Assembly (NCBI GenBank): GCA_030426725.1
Contig: JAUHXZ010000017.1
Location: 1 to 44,632 of the forward strand
Reading direction: 5' to 3'
Source: Actinomycetes bacterium
GTDB taxonomy: Bacteria; Actinomycetota; Actinomycetes; Propionibacteriales; Propionibacteriaceae
Length of the DNA: 44,632 bases
Shown: piece after piece, positions 16,945 through 24,335 of the stretch
Numbering within the stretch: position 1 is the stretch's first letter
Layout of the letters: each line of letters opens with the position of its first letter
Position numbers and translations under genes: made by a program
Notes under the pieces: generated by a model
What the model was told of the DNA's origin: nothing
What the model saw: only the letters and a program-made list of their open reading frames with translations
Databases searched by the model: none

Positions 16945-18083
16945 GCGAGGTCCTCCGCGGCGCGCTCAAGGAACGCGCGCACCGTCGCGTGGTAGTCGGG
17001 GATGTCGAGCAGGAACGAGTCGTGGCCCCAGGGTGAATGGATCTCCCGGAACGAGGTGGGCAGTTTGGCGCCCTCGAGGTGGCGGACGATGCGCCGGGAG
17101 TGCTCGGTGGAGAACCGCCAGTCCGTGTCGAAGCTCAGCACGAGGAAGCGGACCGGATCGTCCATGAGCGCATCGAGCGCCTGCGGGTCCGTGAACGGGT
17201 CGAAGTAGTCCATGACGCGGGTGAGGTACAGGTAGCTGAGTGCGTCGAATCGGGACAGGAACCGCTCGCCCTGGTACTCGAGGTAGCTTTCGATGGCGAA
17301 GTCGACGCCGAAGTTCTTGCTCAGCTCGCCCCGCTGGGCGCTGCGACCGAACTTCTCCTCGAATCCGGTCTCGGAGAGATAGGTGATGTGCGCCATCATG
17401 CGGGCGACCGACAGCCCCCGGCGCGGCGCCGTGCCCTCATCGAGGAAGCGCCCTTCGCGGAAGTCCCCGTCGCGCATGATCGCCTGTCTTCCCACGGCCG
17501 AGAAGGCGATGTTCTGCGCCGTCAGGCGGGACGAGGCGGCGATGATGATGGCGCGCCCGATCTCCTCAGGGTGCAGCAGCGACCACTGGAGGGCCTGCAT
17601 GCCGCCCAGCGAACCGCCGACGACGGCGGCGAACCGGTCGATGCCGAGGTGCGTGGCCAGCGCGCGGTGGACCTCGATGAAGTCGGCCATGTCCAGCAGT
17701 GGGAAGTCGAGGCCGTACGGGGCGCCGGTGGCGGGGTTGATCGAGGACGGGCCCGTGGTGCCCTGGCAGCCGCCGAGCAGGTTCGCGGAGACCACGAACC
17801 AGGTGTTGGTGTCGACCGGCTTGCCCGGCCCGATCATCGTGTCCCACCACCCCGGGCGGGTGTCGCCGTCGTGGAAACCGGCAGCGTGGGCATCGCCCGT
17901 CAGGGCGTGGCAGATGAACACTGCGTTGTCCCCGGACGGGCTGAGCGTGCCGTAGGTCTCGTACGCGACATCGACAGCGGACAGCGCCGCGCCGCTGCGC
18001 AGCCGGAGGGGATTGTCGCCCGCGAACAGGCGTGCCGTGCTGGTGGTGACGGTACCGACGCTCAGCTCGTTGGGGGATTTCAC
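16941..18083 (-). CDS. metX: Homoserine O-acetyltransferase
   Basis: The 380-residue alpha/beta hydrolase-fold enzyme activates homoserine with acetyl-CoA for methionine synthesis. Seen are CHALTGDAHAAG, the nucleophile elbow VVGGSLGGMQALQW (Ser158), the acid in LVLSFDTDWRFS and the His in SPWGHDSFLLD. Acetyl is assumed as in most actinobacterial MetX; succinyl transfer is not excluded. It starts at GTG 18083, 6 nt after AACAAT. With metY in the window the cell has the direct sulfhydrylation route, which uses sulfide. Confidence 0.95.
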   Translation of the reverse strand: MKSPNELSVGTVTTSTARLFAGDNPLRLRSGAALSAVDVAYETYGTLSPSGDNAVFICHALTGDAHAAGFHDGDTRPGWWDTMIGPGKPVDTNTWFVVSANLLGGCQGTTGPSSINPATGAPYGLDFPLLDMADFIEVHRALATHLGIDRFAAVVGGSLGGMQALQWSLLHPEEIGRAIIIAASSRLTAQNIAFSAVGRQAIMRDGDFREGRFLDEGTAPRRGLSVARMMAHITYLSETGFEEKFGRSAQRGELSKNFGVDFAIESYLEYQGERFLSRFDALSYLYLTRVMDYFDPFTDPQALDALMDDPVRFLVLSFDTDWRFSTEHSRRIVRHLEGAKLPTSFREIHSPWGHDSFLLDIPDYHATVRAFLERAAEDLA

Positions 18084-18089
18084 GCCCCC

Positions 18090-18095
18090 ATTGTT
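18090..18095 (-). promoter_or_regulatory. Putative leaderless -10 for metX
   Basis: AACAAT (4 of 6 to TATAAT) lies 6 nt before the GTG at 18083 in the 34-bp gap behind the VIT gene. There is no ribosome-binding site. No good -35 at 16-18 bp was found. Confidence 0.4.
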
Positions 18096-18117
18096 GCGCA
18101 GATGCGTCCGTGGCCCG

Positions 18118-18825
18118 TCAGGCGACCGCGACGCCGAGCGCCAGACCGATCCCGTAGGTCGCCGCCAGAGCCAGGAGGCCGCCGGAGGTGACGCGCACGA
18201 CGGCCCTCATGACGGGGGCTCCCCCGAGCTTGGCTCCCAACCCGCCGGTCAGGGCCAGCGACACGAGGACGGCCACCACCGTCACCGGGATACGCCACGC
18301 GATGGGGCTCAGCAGGATGGTGAGCATCGGGAGCACCGCTCCGGCGAGGAAGGCGACCGCGGAGGCGAGGGCGGCGTGCCAGGGATTGACGACCTCGTCC
18401 TCGGCGAGGTGGTACCGCTGGGAGAGGTGGGCCTTGAGCGCGTTGTCCTCCCCGATCTCGACCACTACGCGGCGGGCGGTCTCGTGGCTCATCCCCTGGC
18501 GCATGTAGGCCTTGATGAGTTCCTCATCGACGAGGTGGCGGTCGGTGTCGCGCAGGCGGCGGAGCGTCGAGATGATCGAACGCTGCGAGTCGGCCGCGCT
18601 GGACACGGACACGTATTCCCCCAGCGCCATCGAGATGGCGCCGGCGACGACCGCTGCCACGCCGGCCAGGAGAACTGGGGTGACCGTGGATGTGGCGGCC
18701 GCGACGCCGACCACCGTCGCGGAGATCGACACGATGCCGTCGTTGGCGCCGAGAACGCCGGCGCGCAGCCAGTTCAGCCGGCCGGACAGTTCGGCCGATT
18801 CGACGATCTCGGGTGCCGTGCTCAT
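18118..18825 (-). CDS. VIT1/CCC1 family iron/manganese transporter
   Basis: The 235-residue membrane protein belongs to the vacuolar iron transporter family, which moves Fe2+ or Mn2+ out of the cytosol. The first helix has LNWLRAGVLGANDGIVSISATVVGV, the second VAGAISMALGEYVSVSSAADSQ, then a cytosolic metal-binding helical domain (about 75-145, with EELIKAYMRQGMS and HLAEDEVVNPWHAAL) and three more helices. The ATG at 18825 is 6 nt from a -10 box, and a DtxR/IdeR-like box lies just upstream of the -35, pointing to iron or manganese control. Confidence 0.92.
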   Translation of the reverse strand: MSTAPEIVESAELSGRLNWLRAGVLGANDGIVSISATVVGVAAATSTVTPVLLAGVAAVVAGAISMALGEYVSVSSAADSQRSIISTLRRLRDTDRHLVDEELIKAYMRQGMSHETARRVVVEIGEDNALKAHLSQRYHLAEDEVVNPWHAALASAVAFLAGAVLPMLTILLSPIAWRIPVTVVAVLVSLALTGGLGAKLGGAPVMRAVVRVTSGGLLALAATYGIGLALGVAVA

Positions 18826-18831
18826 ACCCCA

Positions 18832-18860
18832 ATTCGACCACGTGCCGGCGCCACAGTCCA
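18832..18860 (-). promoter_or_regulatory. Leaderless promoter of the VIT transporter gene
   Basis: TGGACT (18860-18855), a 17-bp spacer and TCGAAT (18837-18832) each match 4 of 6 consensus bases, and the ATG follows after 6 nt. No ribosome-binding site is seen. Confidence 0.55.
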
Positions 18861-18861
18861 G

Positions 18862-18880
18862 ACAGGCGAGGCTTGCCTGA
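18862..18880 (-). promoter_or_regulatory. DtxR/IdeR-like metal box
   Basis: The 19-bp site contains AGG-N2-AGGCT-N2-CCT, a perfect match to the AGGnnAGsCTnnCCT core of DtxR/IdeR boxes, and 13 of 19 bases of the full consensus. It is nearly palindromic. It lies directly upstream of the -35 rather than over the -10, a position compatible with activation by metal-loaded regulator, as for iron-storage genes in mycobacteria. Confidence 0.6.
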
Positions 18881-18910
18881 CTAGGAGATGGGCCCGCAGA
18901 AGGGGTGAAT

Positions 18911-18934
18911 CGCGGGGCCCCGTCGGGCCCCGCG
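18911..18934 (-). terminator. Hairpin terminator after metY
   Basis: CGCGGGGCCC and GGGCCCCGCG form a perfect 10-bp stem with a CGTC loop, 8 bp after the metY stop on the minus strand. No T tract follows. Confidence 0.6.
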
Positions 18935-18941
18935 CGATAGG

Positions 18942-20222
18942 TCAGATCCTGTCGAGCGCCTGATCCAGGTCGGCGATGACGTCATCGACGTGCTCGATGC
19001 CCACCGACAGCCGCACCATCTCGGCGGGCACCCCGGCCGCCGCCAGTTCATCGTCGGACAGCTGGGAGTGGGTCGTCGACGCGTTGTGGATGGCCAGCGA
19101 CTTGGCGTCGCCGATGTTGGCCAGATGGCTGAAGAGCTCAAGCGCCTCGACGAGGCGCGTGCCGGCCTCGCGCCCCTCCTTGACCCCGAACGACACCAGG
19201 CCGCCGAAGCCACCCTTGAGGATGCGCTTGGCGATGTCGTGCGTGTCGCAGGACTCGAGGCCCGGATAGTTCACCCAGGCGATCTTCGGGTGCTGCTCGA
19301 GGTGACGCGCGACCGCCAGCGCGTTCTGGCTGTGACGTTCCATCCGGAGGTGAAGGGTCTCGATGCCCTGGAGGAGCAGGAACGAGTTCATCGGCGCGAT
19401 GGCGGCTCCGGTGTTGCGGAGCAGGACCGTCCGGGCCCGGATGGCGAAGGCGGCGGGACCGGCCGCCTCGGTCCAGACCACACCGTGGTAGGCCTCGTCG
19501 GGCTTGGTCAGCCCCGGGAAGCGCTCTGGGCTGGCGGTCCAGTCGAAGCGCCCCGAGTCGACGAGGACGCCGCCGATCGAGTTCCCGTGACCACCGAGAT
19601 ACTTGGTCGCGGAGTGCACCGCGACGTCGACACCGTGGTCGAAGACGCGGGTGAGGTGCGGCGTGGGTACGGTGTTGTCGACGATGAACGGCAACCCGAG
19701 CGCGTGCGCGGCTTCGGACCAGGCGTCCAGGTCGACGACGTTGAGGGCGGGGTTGCCGACGGTCTCGCCGAACACGAGCTTGGTCCGGTCATCGACATGG
19801 GCGGCCAGTTCCTCGGGCTTGCCCGGGTCAACGAAACGCGCCTCGATGCCGAACTGCTTGAGCGTGTGGGCGAACAGCGCGAAGGTGCCCCCGTACAGGG
19901 TCGAGAGCGCGACGATGTTGTCGCCCGCGTAGGTCAGGTTGAGGACCGCATAGGTGATCGCCGAAGCCCCCGAGGCGGTGGCCAGCGCCGCGACGCCGCC
20001 CTCCAACGCGTTGACCCGTTCCTCGAGCACGCTCTGGGTGGGGTTCATGATGCGCGTGTAGATGTTGCCGGGGCGCGCCAACGCGAACAGGTCCGCGGCG
20101 TGCGCGGCGTCGTCGAACACGTAGCTGGTGGTCTGGTAGATCGGAACCGCGCGGGCGTTCGTGGCGCTGTCGGCGGTCTCCTGACCGGCGTGCACAGCAA
20201 GCGTCTCGGGGCGGAATGTCAT
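18942..20222 (-). CDS. metY: O-acetylhomoserine sulfhydrylase
   Basis: The 426-residue PLP enzyme of the Cys/Met metabolism family joins O-acetylhomoserine and sulfide to give homocysteine. Seen are HAGQETADSATNARAVPIYQTTSYVF, YTRIMNPTQSVLEERV, ATASGASAI and the PLP lysine Lys207 in HSATKYLGGHGNSIGG. Length (about 430) favours MetY over the shorter MetB/MetC enzymes. The ATG at 20222 has a GGAGG site. Acting with MetX, it consumes sulfide, the same substrate as the SQR 1.6 kb away. Confidence 0.94.
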   Translation of the reverse strand: MTFRPETLAVHAGQETADSATNARAVPIYQTTSYVFDDAAHAADLFALARPGNIYTRIMNPTQSVLEERVNALEGGVAALATASGASAITYAVLNLTYAGDNIVALSTLYGGTFALFAHTLKQFGIEARFVDPGKPEELAAHVDDRTKLVFGETVGNPALNVVDLDAWSEAAHALGLPFIVDNTVPTPHLTRVFDHGVDVAVHSATKYLGGHGNSIGGVLVDSGRFDWTASPERFPGLTKPDEAYHGVVWTEAAGPAAFAIRARTVLLRNTGAAIAPMNSFLLLQGIETLHLRMERHSQNALAVARHLEQHPKIAWVNYPGLESCDTHDIAKRILKGGFGGLVSFGVKEGREAGTRLVEALELFSHLANIGDAKSLAIHNASTTHSQLSDDELAAAGVPAEMVRLSVGIEHVDDVIADLDQALDRI

Positions 20223-20255
20223 CGTCGGCTCCTCCGATCGGGGGTGTTCGCCCAC

Positions 20256-20285
20256 AACGTATCGGGCCGCCGGGCCCTGCGTCAC
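20256..20285 (-). promoter_or_regulatory. Putative metY promoter
   Basis: GTGACG (20285-20280), an 18-bp spacer and TACGTT (20261-20256) lie upstream of metY, giving a leader of about 27 nt. That is too short for a SAM riboswitch, and none was recognised in the 153-bp gap. Confidence 0.45.
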
Positions 20286-20375
20286 CGGTTTCAGTTACGC
20301 CCTCGGCGGACAGCACACGCTACGGCCCGGTCCTGTCGACCGCCGCGAAACCGAGTGTGCGGCTCGGCGCGGGCC

Positions 20376-21725
20376 TCAGCACTCCACGACGTTGACGGCC
20401 AGCCCTCCCGTGCTGGTCTCCTTGTACTTGCTGTTCATGTCGAGACCGGTCTGGCGCATGGTCGCGATCACGGCGTCGAGCGGGACGATGTGGTGTCCGT
20501 CCCCGTGGAGGGCTAGCCGCGCCGCGGTGACGGCGGTGCTGGCGGCGATGGCGTTGCGCTCGATGCAGGGCACCTGGACCAGGCCCCCGATCGGATCACA
20601 CGTGAGCCCGAGGTGATGCTCCATCGCGATCTCGGCCGCATTCTCGACCTGTGCCGGGGTGCCGCCGAGCACGGCGCAGAGCCCGGCCGCGGCCATGGCG
20701 CAGGCGGAACCCACCTCCGCCTGGCAGCCGCCCTCCGCTCCCGAGAGGTACGCGTTGGCCTTGATCAGACTGCCGACCGCGGTGGCCGTCAGGAGGAAGC
20801 TGCGGATCTCGACTGCTCCTGTCTCGGGGTGCGCGTCGAGGAAGTAGGCGATCACCGCCGGCACGATGCCGGCCGCCCCGTTCGTCGGTGCGGTGACCAC
20901 CCGGTCGCCCGAGGCGTTGGCCTCGTTGACGGCGAGCGCATAGACCTGGAGCCACTCGGCTCCCCGGGGATGACCCAGTTCCTCGGCTTCCAGCTGCCTC
21001 CGCAGGCCCGCTGCCCGACGCGGTACCCTCAGCGGCCCCGGCAGGTGCCCCTCAGCGGCGAGGCCCGCGTCGATCGAGGCGCGCATCGCGGCCCAGATGT
21101 CGTCGAGGCCGCGGTCCGTCTCGGCATCCGAGCGTAGGGCCCGCTCCCCGCGGCGGGCCACCTCGGCGATGTCGATCCCCTCGGCCTCGGCCAGCCGCAG
21201 GAGCTCGGCGGCGGTCATGAACGTCGACTCCCCCCGGGGCAGCGACCGGACGGTCTCCCCGTCCCGGCGGATGAACCCGCCGCCCACCGAGTAGTACGTG
21301 TACTCGAGCACAGTTCGGCCGGCCGAGTCCTCGCAGGTCAGGGTCAGGGCGTTGGGATGGTCCGGCTTCCTCGTCAGTGGCGCGAACCGGATGTCGTCCA
21401 GCGCGAAGGGGACTGCCACACGGCCGTCCACAAGCACCGTTCCGGCGGCAGCGGCCCGGTGCCAGGCTCCGCGGACCATCCGTGGATCGCACGTCTCGGG
21501 CGCCATGCCGGCCAGCCCTGCGACGACGGCATCCGGGGTTCCGTGCCCGGCGCCCGTGGCCCCGAGCGAGCCATGCAGCACAACCCGCAACCCCGCCCGT
21601 GCGACGTCCGCCGGGAGGTGTCTGGCGAAGTCCGCCGCGGCCCGCATCGGCCCGACGGTGTGGGACGACGAAGGACCGATACCGATCGAGAAGAGCTCAA
21701 GTGCCGACACGTAGCAGCCACTCAT
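20376..21725 (-). CDS. sdaA: L-serine dehydratase, single-chain iron-sulfur type
   Basis: The 449-residue enzyme deaminates L-serine to pyruvate. It has the beta domain first (CYVSALELFSIGIGPSSSHTVGPMRAA) and the alpha domain second, with SGAEGGCQAEVGSACAMAAAG and GLTCDPIGGLVQVPCIERNA, whose cysteines hold the 4Fe-4S cluster. The terminal VVEC cysteine is typical of bacterial type 2 enzymes, where the C-terminus plugs the active site. I use the ATG at 21725 after an AAAGGA site. It diverges from the sulfide operon. Confidence 0.95.
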   Translation of the reverse strand: MSGCYVSALELFSIGIGPSSSHTVGPMRAAADFARHLPADVARAGLRVVLHGSLGATGAGHGTPDAVVAGLAGMAPETCDPRMVRGAWHRAAAAGTVLVDGRVAVPFALDDIRFAPLTRKPDHPNALTLTCEDSAGRTVLEYTYYSVGGGFIRRDGETVRSLPRGESTFMTAAELLRLAEAEGIDIAEVARRGERALRSDAETDRGLDDIWAAMRASIDAGLAAEGHLPGPLRVPRRAAGLRRQLEAEELGHPRGAEWLQVYALAVNEANASGDRVVTAPTNGAAGIVPAVIAYFLDAHPETGAVEIRSFLLTATAVGSLIKANAYLSGAEGGCQAEVGSACAMAAAGLCAVLGGTPAQVENAAEIAMEHHLGLTCDPIGGLVQVPCIERNAIAASTAVTAARLALHGDGHHIVPLDAVIATMRQTGLDMNSKYKETSTGGLAVNVVEC

Positions 21726-21779
21726 CAGAGGGTCCTTTCCGGGCCGTCGCGCCCTCATGCCGAGGGTACCGCCGCGACA

Positions 21780-21798
21780 CTACGACATCGCGTCGTAG
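21780..21798. promoter_or_regulatory. Inverted repeat upstream of sdaA (possible operator)
   Basis: CTACGAC-N5-GTCGTAG has perfect 7-bp arms. It lies 55 bp upstream of the sdaA start and 16 bp before the CsoR-like sites of the sulfide operon, so it could serve either divergent gene. The protein that binds is unknown. Confidence 0.4.
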
Positions 21799-21806
21799 AA
21801 ATCGGG

Positions 21807-21838
21807 GGGTATCTGCACACCCATACCCAGCGGGGTAT
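21807..21838 (+). promoter_or_regulatory. CsoR/CstR-like operator
   Basis: ATACCC-N4-GGGTAT (21823-21838) is a perfect dyad, and a third half-site GGGTAT lies at 21807-21812, so GGGTAT-N10-ATACCC also pairs. CsoR-family repressors bind G/C-tract dyads ending in TAT/ATA; the CstR branch senses persulfide and controls sulfide-oxidation genes. The dyad lies between the -35 and -10 and touches the -10, as expected for repression. Confidence 0.6.
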
Positions 21839-21843
21839 AGAAT
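21814..21843 (+). promoter_or_regulatory. Promoter of the SQR-dsrC-dsrE operon
   Basis: TGCACA (21814-21819), an 18-bp spacer and TAGAAT (21838-21843) form a plausible vegetative promoter. The start site would be near 21850, giving a leader of about 28 nt that contains the GAGGAG site at 21867-21872. Confidence 0.5.
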
Positions 21844-21877
21844 CGACGCCAACACACACGCCACATGAGGAGCCTCG

Positions 21878-23365
21878 ATGAGGAGACTTGTCATCCTGGG
21901 CGGCGGAACGGCCGGAACGATGGTCGCGAACAAGCTGCGAGCCCAGTACACACCGGGAGAGTTGGAGATCACGGTCGTCGACCGCGACGACAACCACCAC
22001 TACCAACCCGGATATCTGTTCCTGCCCGTGGGCATCTACTCGGACGACAAGATCGTCCGGTCGCGGCACCACTTCATCCCCGACGGAGTGGAGCTGGTAC
22101 TCGGTGAGATCGACCGGGTCGACGCGCCCCGGAAGGTGGTGCATCTCGAAGACGGCCGCGAGCTGTACTACGACACGCTCGTCATCGCGACCGGCGTCGA
22201 GCCGCGCCCCGACCTGACCCCCGGCGCCGATTCCCCGGATGTCCATCACTTCTACGATCTCCCGCATGCGTCCGCGTTGACGGAGGCGTTCAAGGAGTTC
22301 CGCGGCGGCCGGCTGGTCGTTCATCTGACCGACATGCCGATCAAGTGCCCGGTGGCGCCGCTGGAGTTCACCTTCCTGGCCGACGCATACTTCCGCGAGC
22401 GCAAGAGCCGCAAGAAGGTCGAGATCGTCTACGTCACGCCGCTCGACGGGGCCTTCACCAAGCCGATCGCGTCGCGCGAGCTCGGGACGATGTTCGAGAA
22501 GCGCGACATCGGCCTCGAAGCCGACTTCGCAGTGGAGCGCATCGACACCGAAGCCAAGGAACTGATCTCCTTCGACGACCGCCACGTGCCCTACGACCTG
22601 CTCGTGTCGATCCCGCTCAATGTCGGGCCGGAGTACGTCGCCCGGTCCGGGCTGGGCGACGACATGAATCTTGTGCCCTGCGATCAGCACACCATGCGCT
22701 CACTCGAGCATCCCGACATCTTCGTACTCGGCGACGGCGGCACGCTGCAGACCTCCAAGGCGGGCTCGGTGGCGCACTTCTCCGTCGACGTGTTCATGGA
22801 GAACTGGCCCTACTACCTCGCAGGTGAACCGCTCCCCCACAGCTTCGACGGGCACGCCAACTGCTTCATCGAGACCGGCCACGGCCGGGGCATGCTGCTC
22901 GACTTCAACTACGGCACACAGCCCTTCACGGGCGGTTTCCCCCTTCCCCTGGTCGGGCCGATGACGTTGCTCGGCGAGTCGCGCGCCAACCACCTCGCCA
23001 AGCTGGCCTTCCGTTTCGTCTACTGGGACTTCCTCCTGCGCGGCCGCCCGCTCCCGTTCACCACCGACATGCATCTGCTCGGCAAGAACGTCGAGGGTGA
23101 GGCCAGCGGCACGAGCAACAAGGACCTACTCCTGAGCCCGTTCAAGCGCAAGCCCGCCAAGCCGGCGACGAAGAGCAGGAAGTCGAGCCGCCCGCGGCCC
23201 GCACCCCATCCCGACCCTCAACGCTCGCGCCCGCCGTCGTCGGCGTCGCGGACGAAGACCCCCACGCCGGCCCAGCCCGTGCCTGATTACGTCGCCGCGA
23301 AGGGCGTCGACTCAACGGCGGATGCCGCCGACATCCTGCCCGATCCGATCATTCCGAAGTTCTAG
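21878..23365 (+). CDS. sqr: Sulfide:quinone oxidoreductase-like flavoprotein, type III-like
   Basis: The 495-residue FAD protein probably oxidises sulfide to a bound persulfide and passes electrons to quinone at the membrane. FAD binding is by GGGTAGTMVANKL (8-20); Cys157 in IKCPVAPLEF and Cys329 in ANCFIETGHGRG match the redox cysteine pair of SQRs, and Cys268 is a further cysteine. LDFNYGTQPFTGGFP and the amphipathic C-terminal region (365-400) suit membrane attachment. Beyond residue 420 a 75-residue Pro/Lys/Ser-rich tail ends in ILPDPIIPKF, unusual for SQR. The start follows GAGGAG. A different NAD(P)H-type flavoprotein function cannot be excluded. Confidence 0.82.
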   Translation: MRRLVILGGGTAGTMVANKLRAQYTPGELEITVVDRDDNHHYQPGYLFLPVGIYSDDKIVRSRHHFIPDGVELVLGEIDRVDAPRKVVHLEDGRELYYDTLVIATGVEPRPDLTPGADSPDVHHFYDLPHASALTEAFKEFRGGRLVVHLTDMPIKCPVAPLEFTFLADAYFRERKSRKKVEIVYVTPLDGAFTKPIASRELGTMFEKRDIGLEADFAVERIDTEAKELISFDDRHVPYDLLVSIPLNVGPEYVARSGLGDDMNLVPCDQHTMRSLEHPDIFVLGDGGTLQTSKAGSVAHFSVDVFMENWPYYLAGEPLPHSFDGHANCFIETGHGRGMLLDFNYGTQPFTGGFPLPLVGPMTLLGESRANHLAKLAFRFVYWDFLLRGRPLPFTTDMHLLGKNVEGEASGTSNKDLLLSPFKRKPAKPATKSRKSSRPRPAPHPDPQRSRPPSSASRTKTPTPAQPVPDYVAAKGVDSTADAADILPDPIIPKF

Positions 23366-23378
23366 GAGACTGCACACC

Positions 23379-23696
23379 ATGCCCACCACACGCATCGGTG
23401 GACGAGCCATCGACGTCAACGACGAGGGCTTCCTCACCGCCTACAACCAGTGGGACGAGGACCTCGCCCCCGTTCTCGCCGGCTACGCCGGCGTCGAGGA
23501 ACTCACCGACGAGCACTGGAAGGTGCTGAAGTTCCTCCGCGCCGACTACCCCGCCCGTGAGGAGACCGCGACGCTGCGCCGGGTCGCAAAGACCGGCGGG
23601 TTCGACATGAAGGAGCTCTTCCGGCTGTTCCCCGGGAAGCCCGCCAAGAAGATGGCCTACATCGCCGGGCTGCCCAAGCCCAAGGGCTGCGTCTAG
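23379..23696 (+). CDS. TusE/DsrC family sulfur carrier with one C-terminal cysteine
   Basis: The 105-residue protein has the DsrC/TusE fold (GGRAIDVNDEGFL near the start, LRRVAKTGGFDMKELFRLFP in the middle) and the flexible C-terminal arm IAGLPKPKGCV. The penultimate Cys104 is the sulfur-binding cysteine. The second cysteine of true DsrC, 11 residues upstream, is alanine here (Ala93), as in TusE. It therefore should carry a persulfide but not form the DsrC trisulfide chemistry. It is 13 bp after sqr, with a TAGGAG site overlapping the sqr stop. Confidence 0.92.
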   Translation: MPTTRIGGRAIDVNDEGFLTAYNQWDEDLAPVLAGYAGVEELTDEHWKVLKFLRADYPAREETATLRRVAKTGGFDMKELFRLFPGKPAKKMAYIAGLPKPKGCV

Positions 23697-23708
23697 GAAG
23701 GACAACAC

Positions 23709-24335
23709 ATGACCGAGATCTCCGATACCCCGATCATCCCCGACTTCGGCGACTCAAAGCCCAAGCCGGCCGCCGCCGCGCCTTCGTCGTCGACTCCCGC
23801 CCGGACCACCGCGAAGCCCGCCGACTTCACCGCCCCACGCGAGAGCGCCGACGGACCGCGCAAGATCTGCTTCGTGGCGTCGAAGGGCAACCTCGACACC
23901 GCGTATCCCGCACTGATCATGGCCAACGCCGCCCTGGGCGAGGGGGTCGAGACGCACATCTTCTTCACCTTCTGGGGATTCGATCTCATCACCGAGCGCA
24001 CGATGGACAGCCTCAAGGCGACAATGATCGGCAACACCGCGATGCATCTGCCCATGGCGCCCACCATGCCCATCTGGTCCGGCATGGGCGCCATCCCGGG
24101 CATGACGAAGATGACGACGAAGATGATGAAGAAGCAGTTCGACGAACTGGAGATCCCGGACGTGAGGGAGATGCTCGACATCATCGTCGCGTCCGGCGGG
24201 CACCTCTGGGGGTGTCAGCTGAGCTACGACATGAACGGGCTGAGCAGGTCCGACCTCTATGAGGGCGTCGAGGACGTCATCAGCGCGTCGGACTTCATCG
24301 AACTGAGCGAAGGGGGTCAGATCATCTTCACCTGA
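23709..24335 (+). CDS. DsrE2-like sulfurtransferase (DsrE/DsrF/DrsH-like family)
   Basis: The 208-residue protein has a 45-residue disordered Pro/Ala-rich N-tail beginning MTEISDTPIIPDF, then a DsrE2-type domain with KICFVASKGNLDTAYPALIMANAA, the FFTFWGFDL signature, a hydrophobic Met-rich segment (about 111-141) that may contact membrane, and the conserved Cys169 in HLWGCQLSYDMNG. Cys54 is also in the core. DsrE2 proteins carry persulfide sulfur and pass it on. It is 12 bp after the TusE-like gene. The final codons FT-stop lie in a shared hairpin with the convergent small gene. Confidence 0.9.
   Translation: MTEISDTPIIPDFGDSKPKPAAAAPSSSTPARTTAKPADFTAPRESADGPRKICFVASKGNLDTAYPALIMANAALGEGVETHIFFTFWGFDLITERTMDSLKATMIGNTAMHLPMAPTMPIWSGMGAIPGMTKMTTKMMKKQFDELEIPDVREMLDIIVASGGHLWGCQLSYDMNGLSRSDLYEGVEDVISASDFIELSEGGQIIFT

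Noticed and set aside
20223..20375. A SAM riboswitch upstream of metY
   Set aside because: The gap was read on the minus strand for the SAM-II and SAM-IV patterns and none was seen; the putative promoter leaves a leader of only about 27 nt.
21865..22107. A short plus-strand frame starting 13 nt before sqr
   Set aside because: It overlaps the sqr start in another frame, its codons have no domain, and the GAGGAG site is at the right distance for the ATG at 21878.
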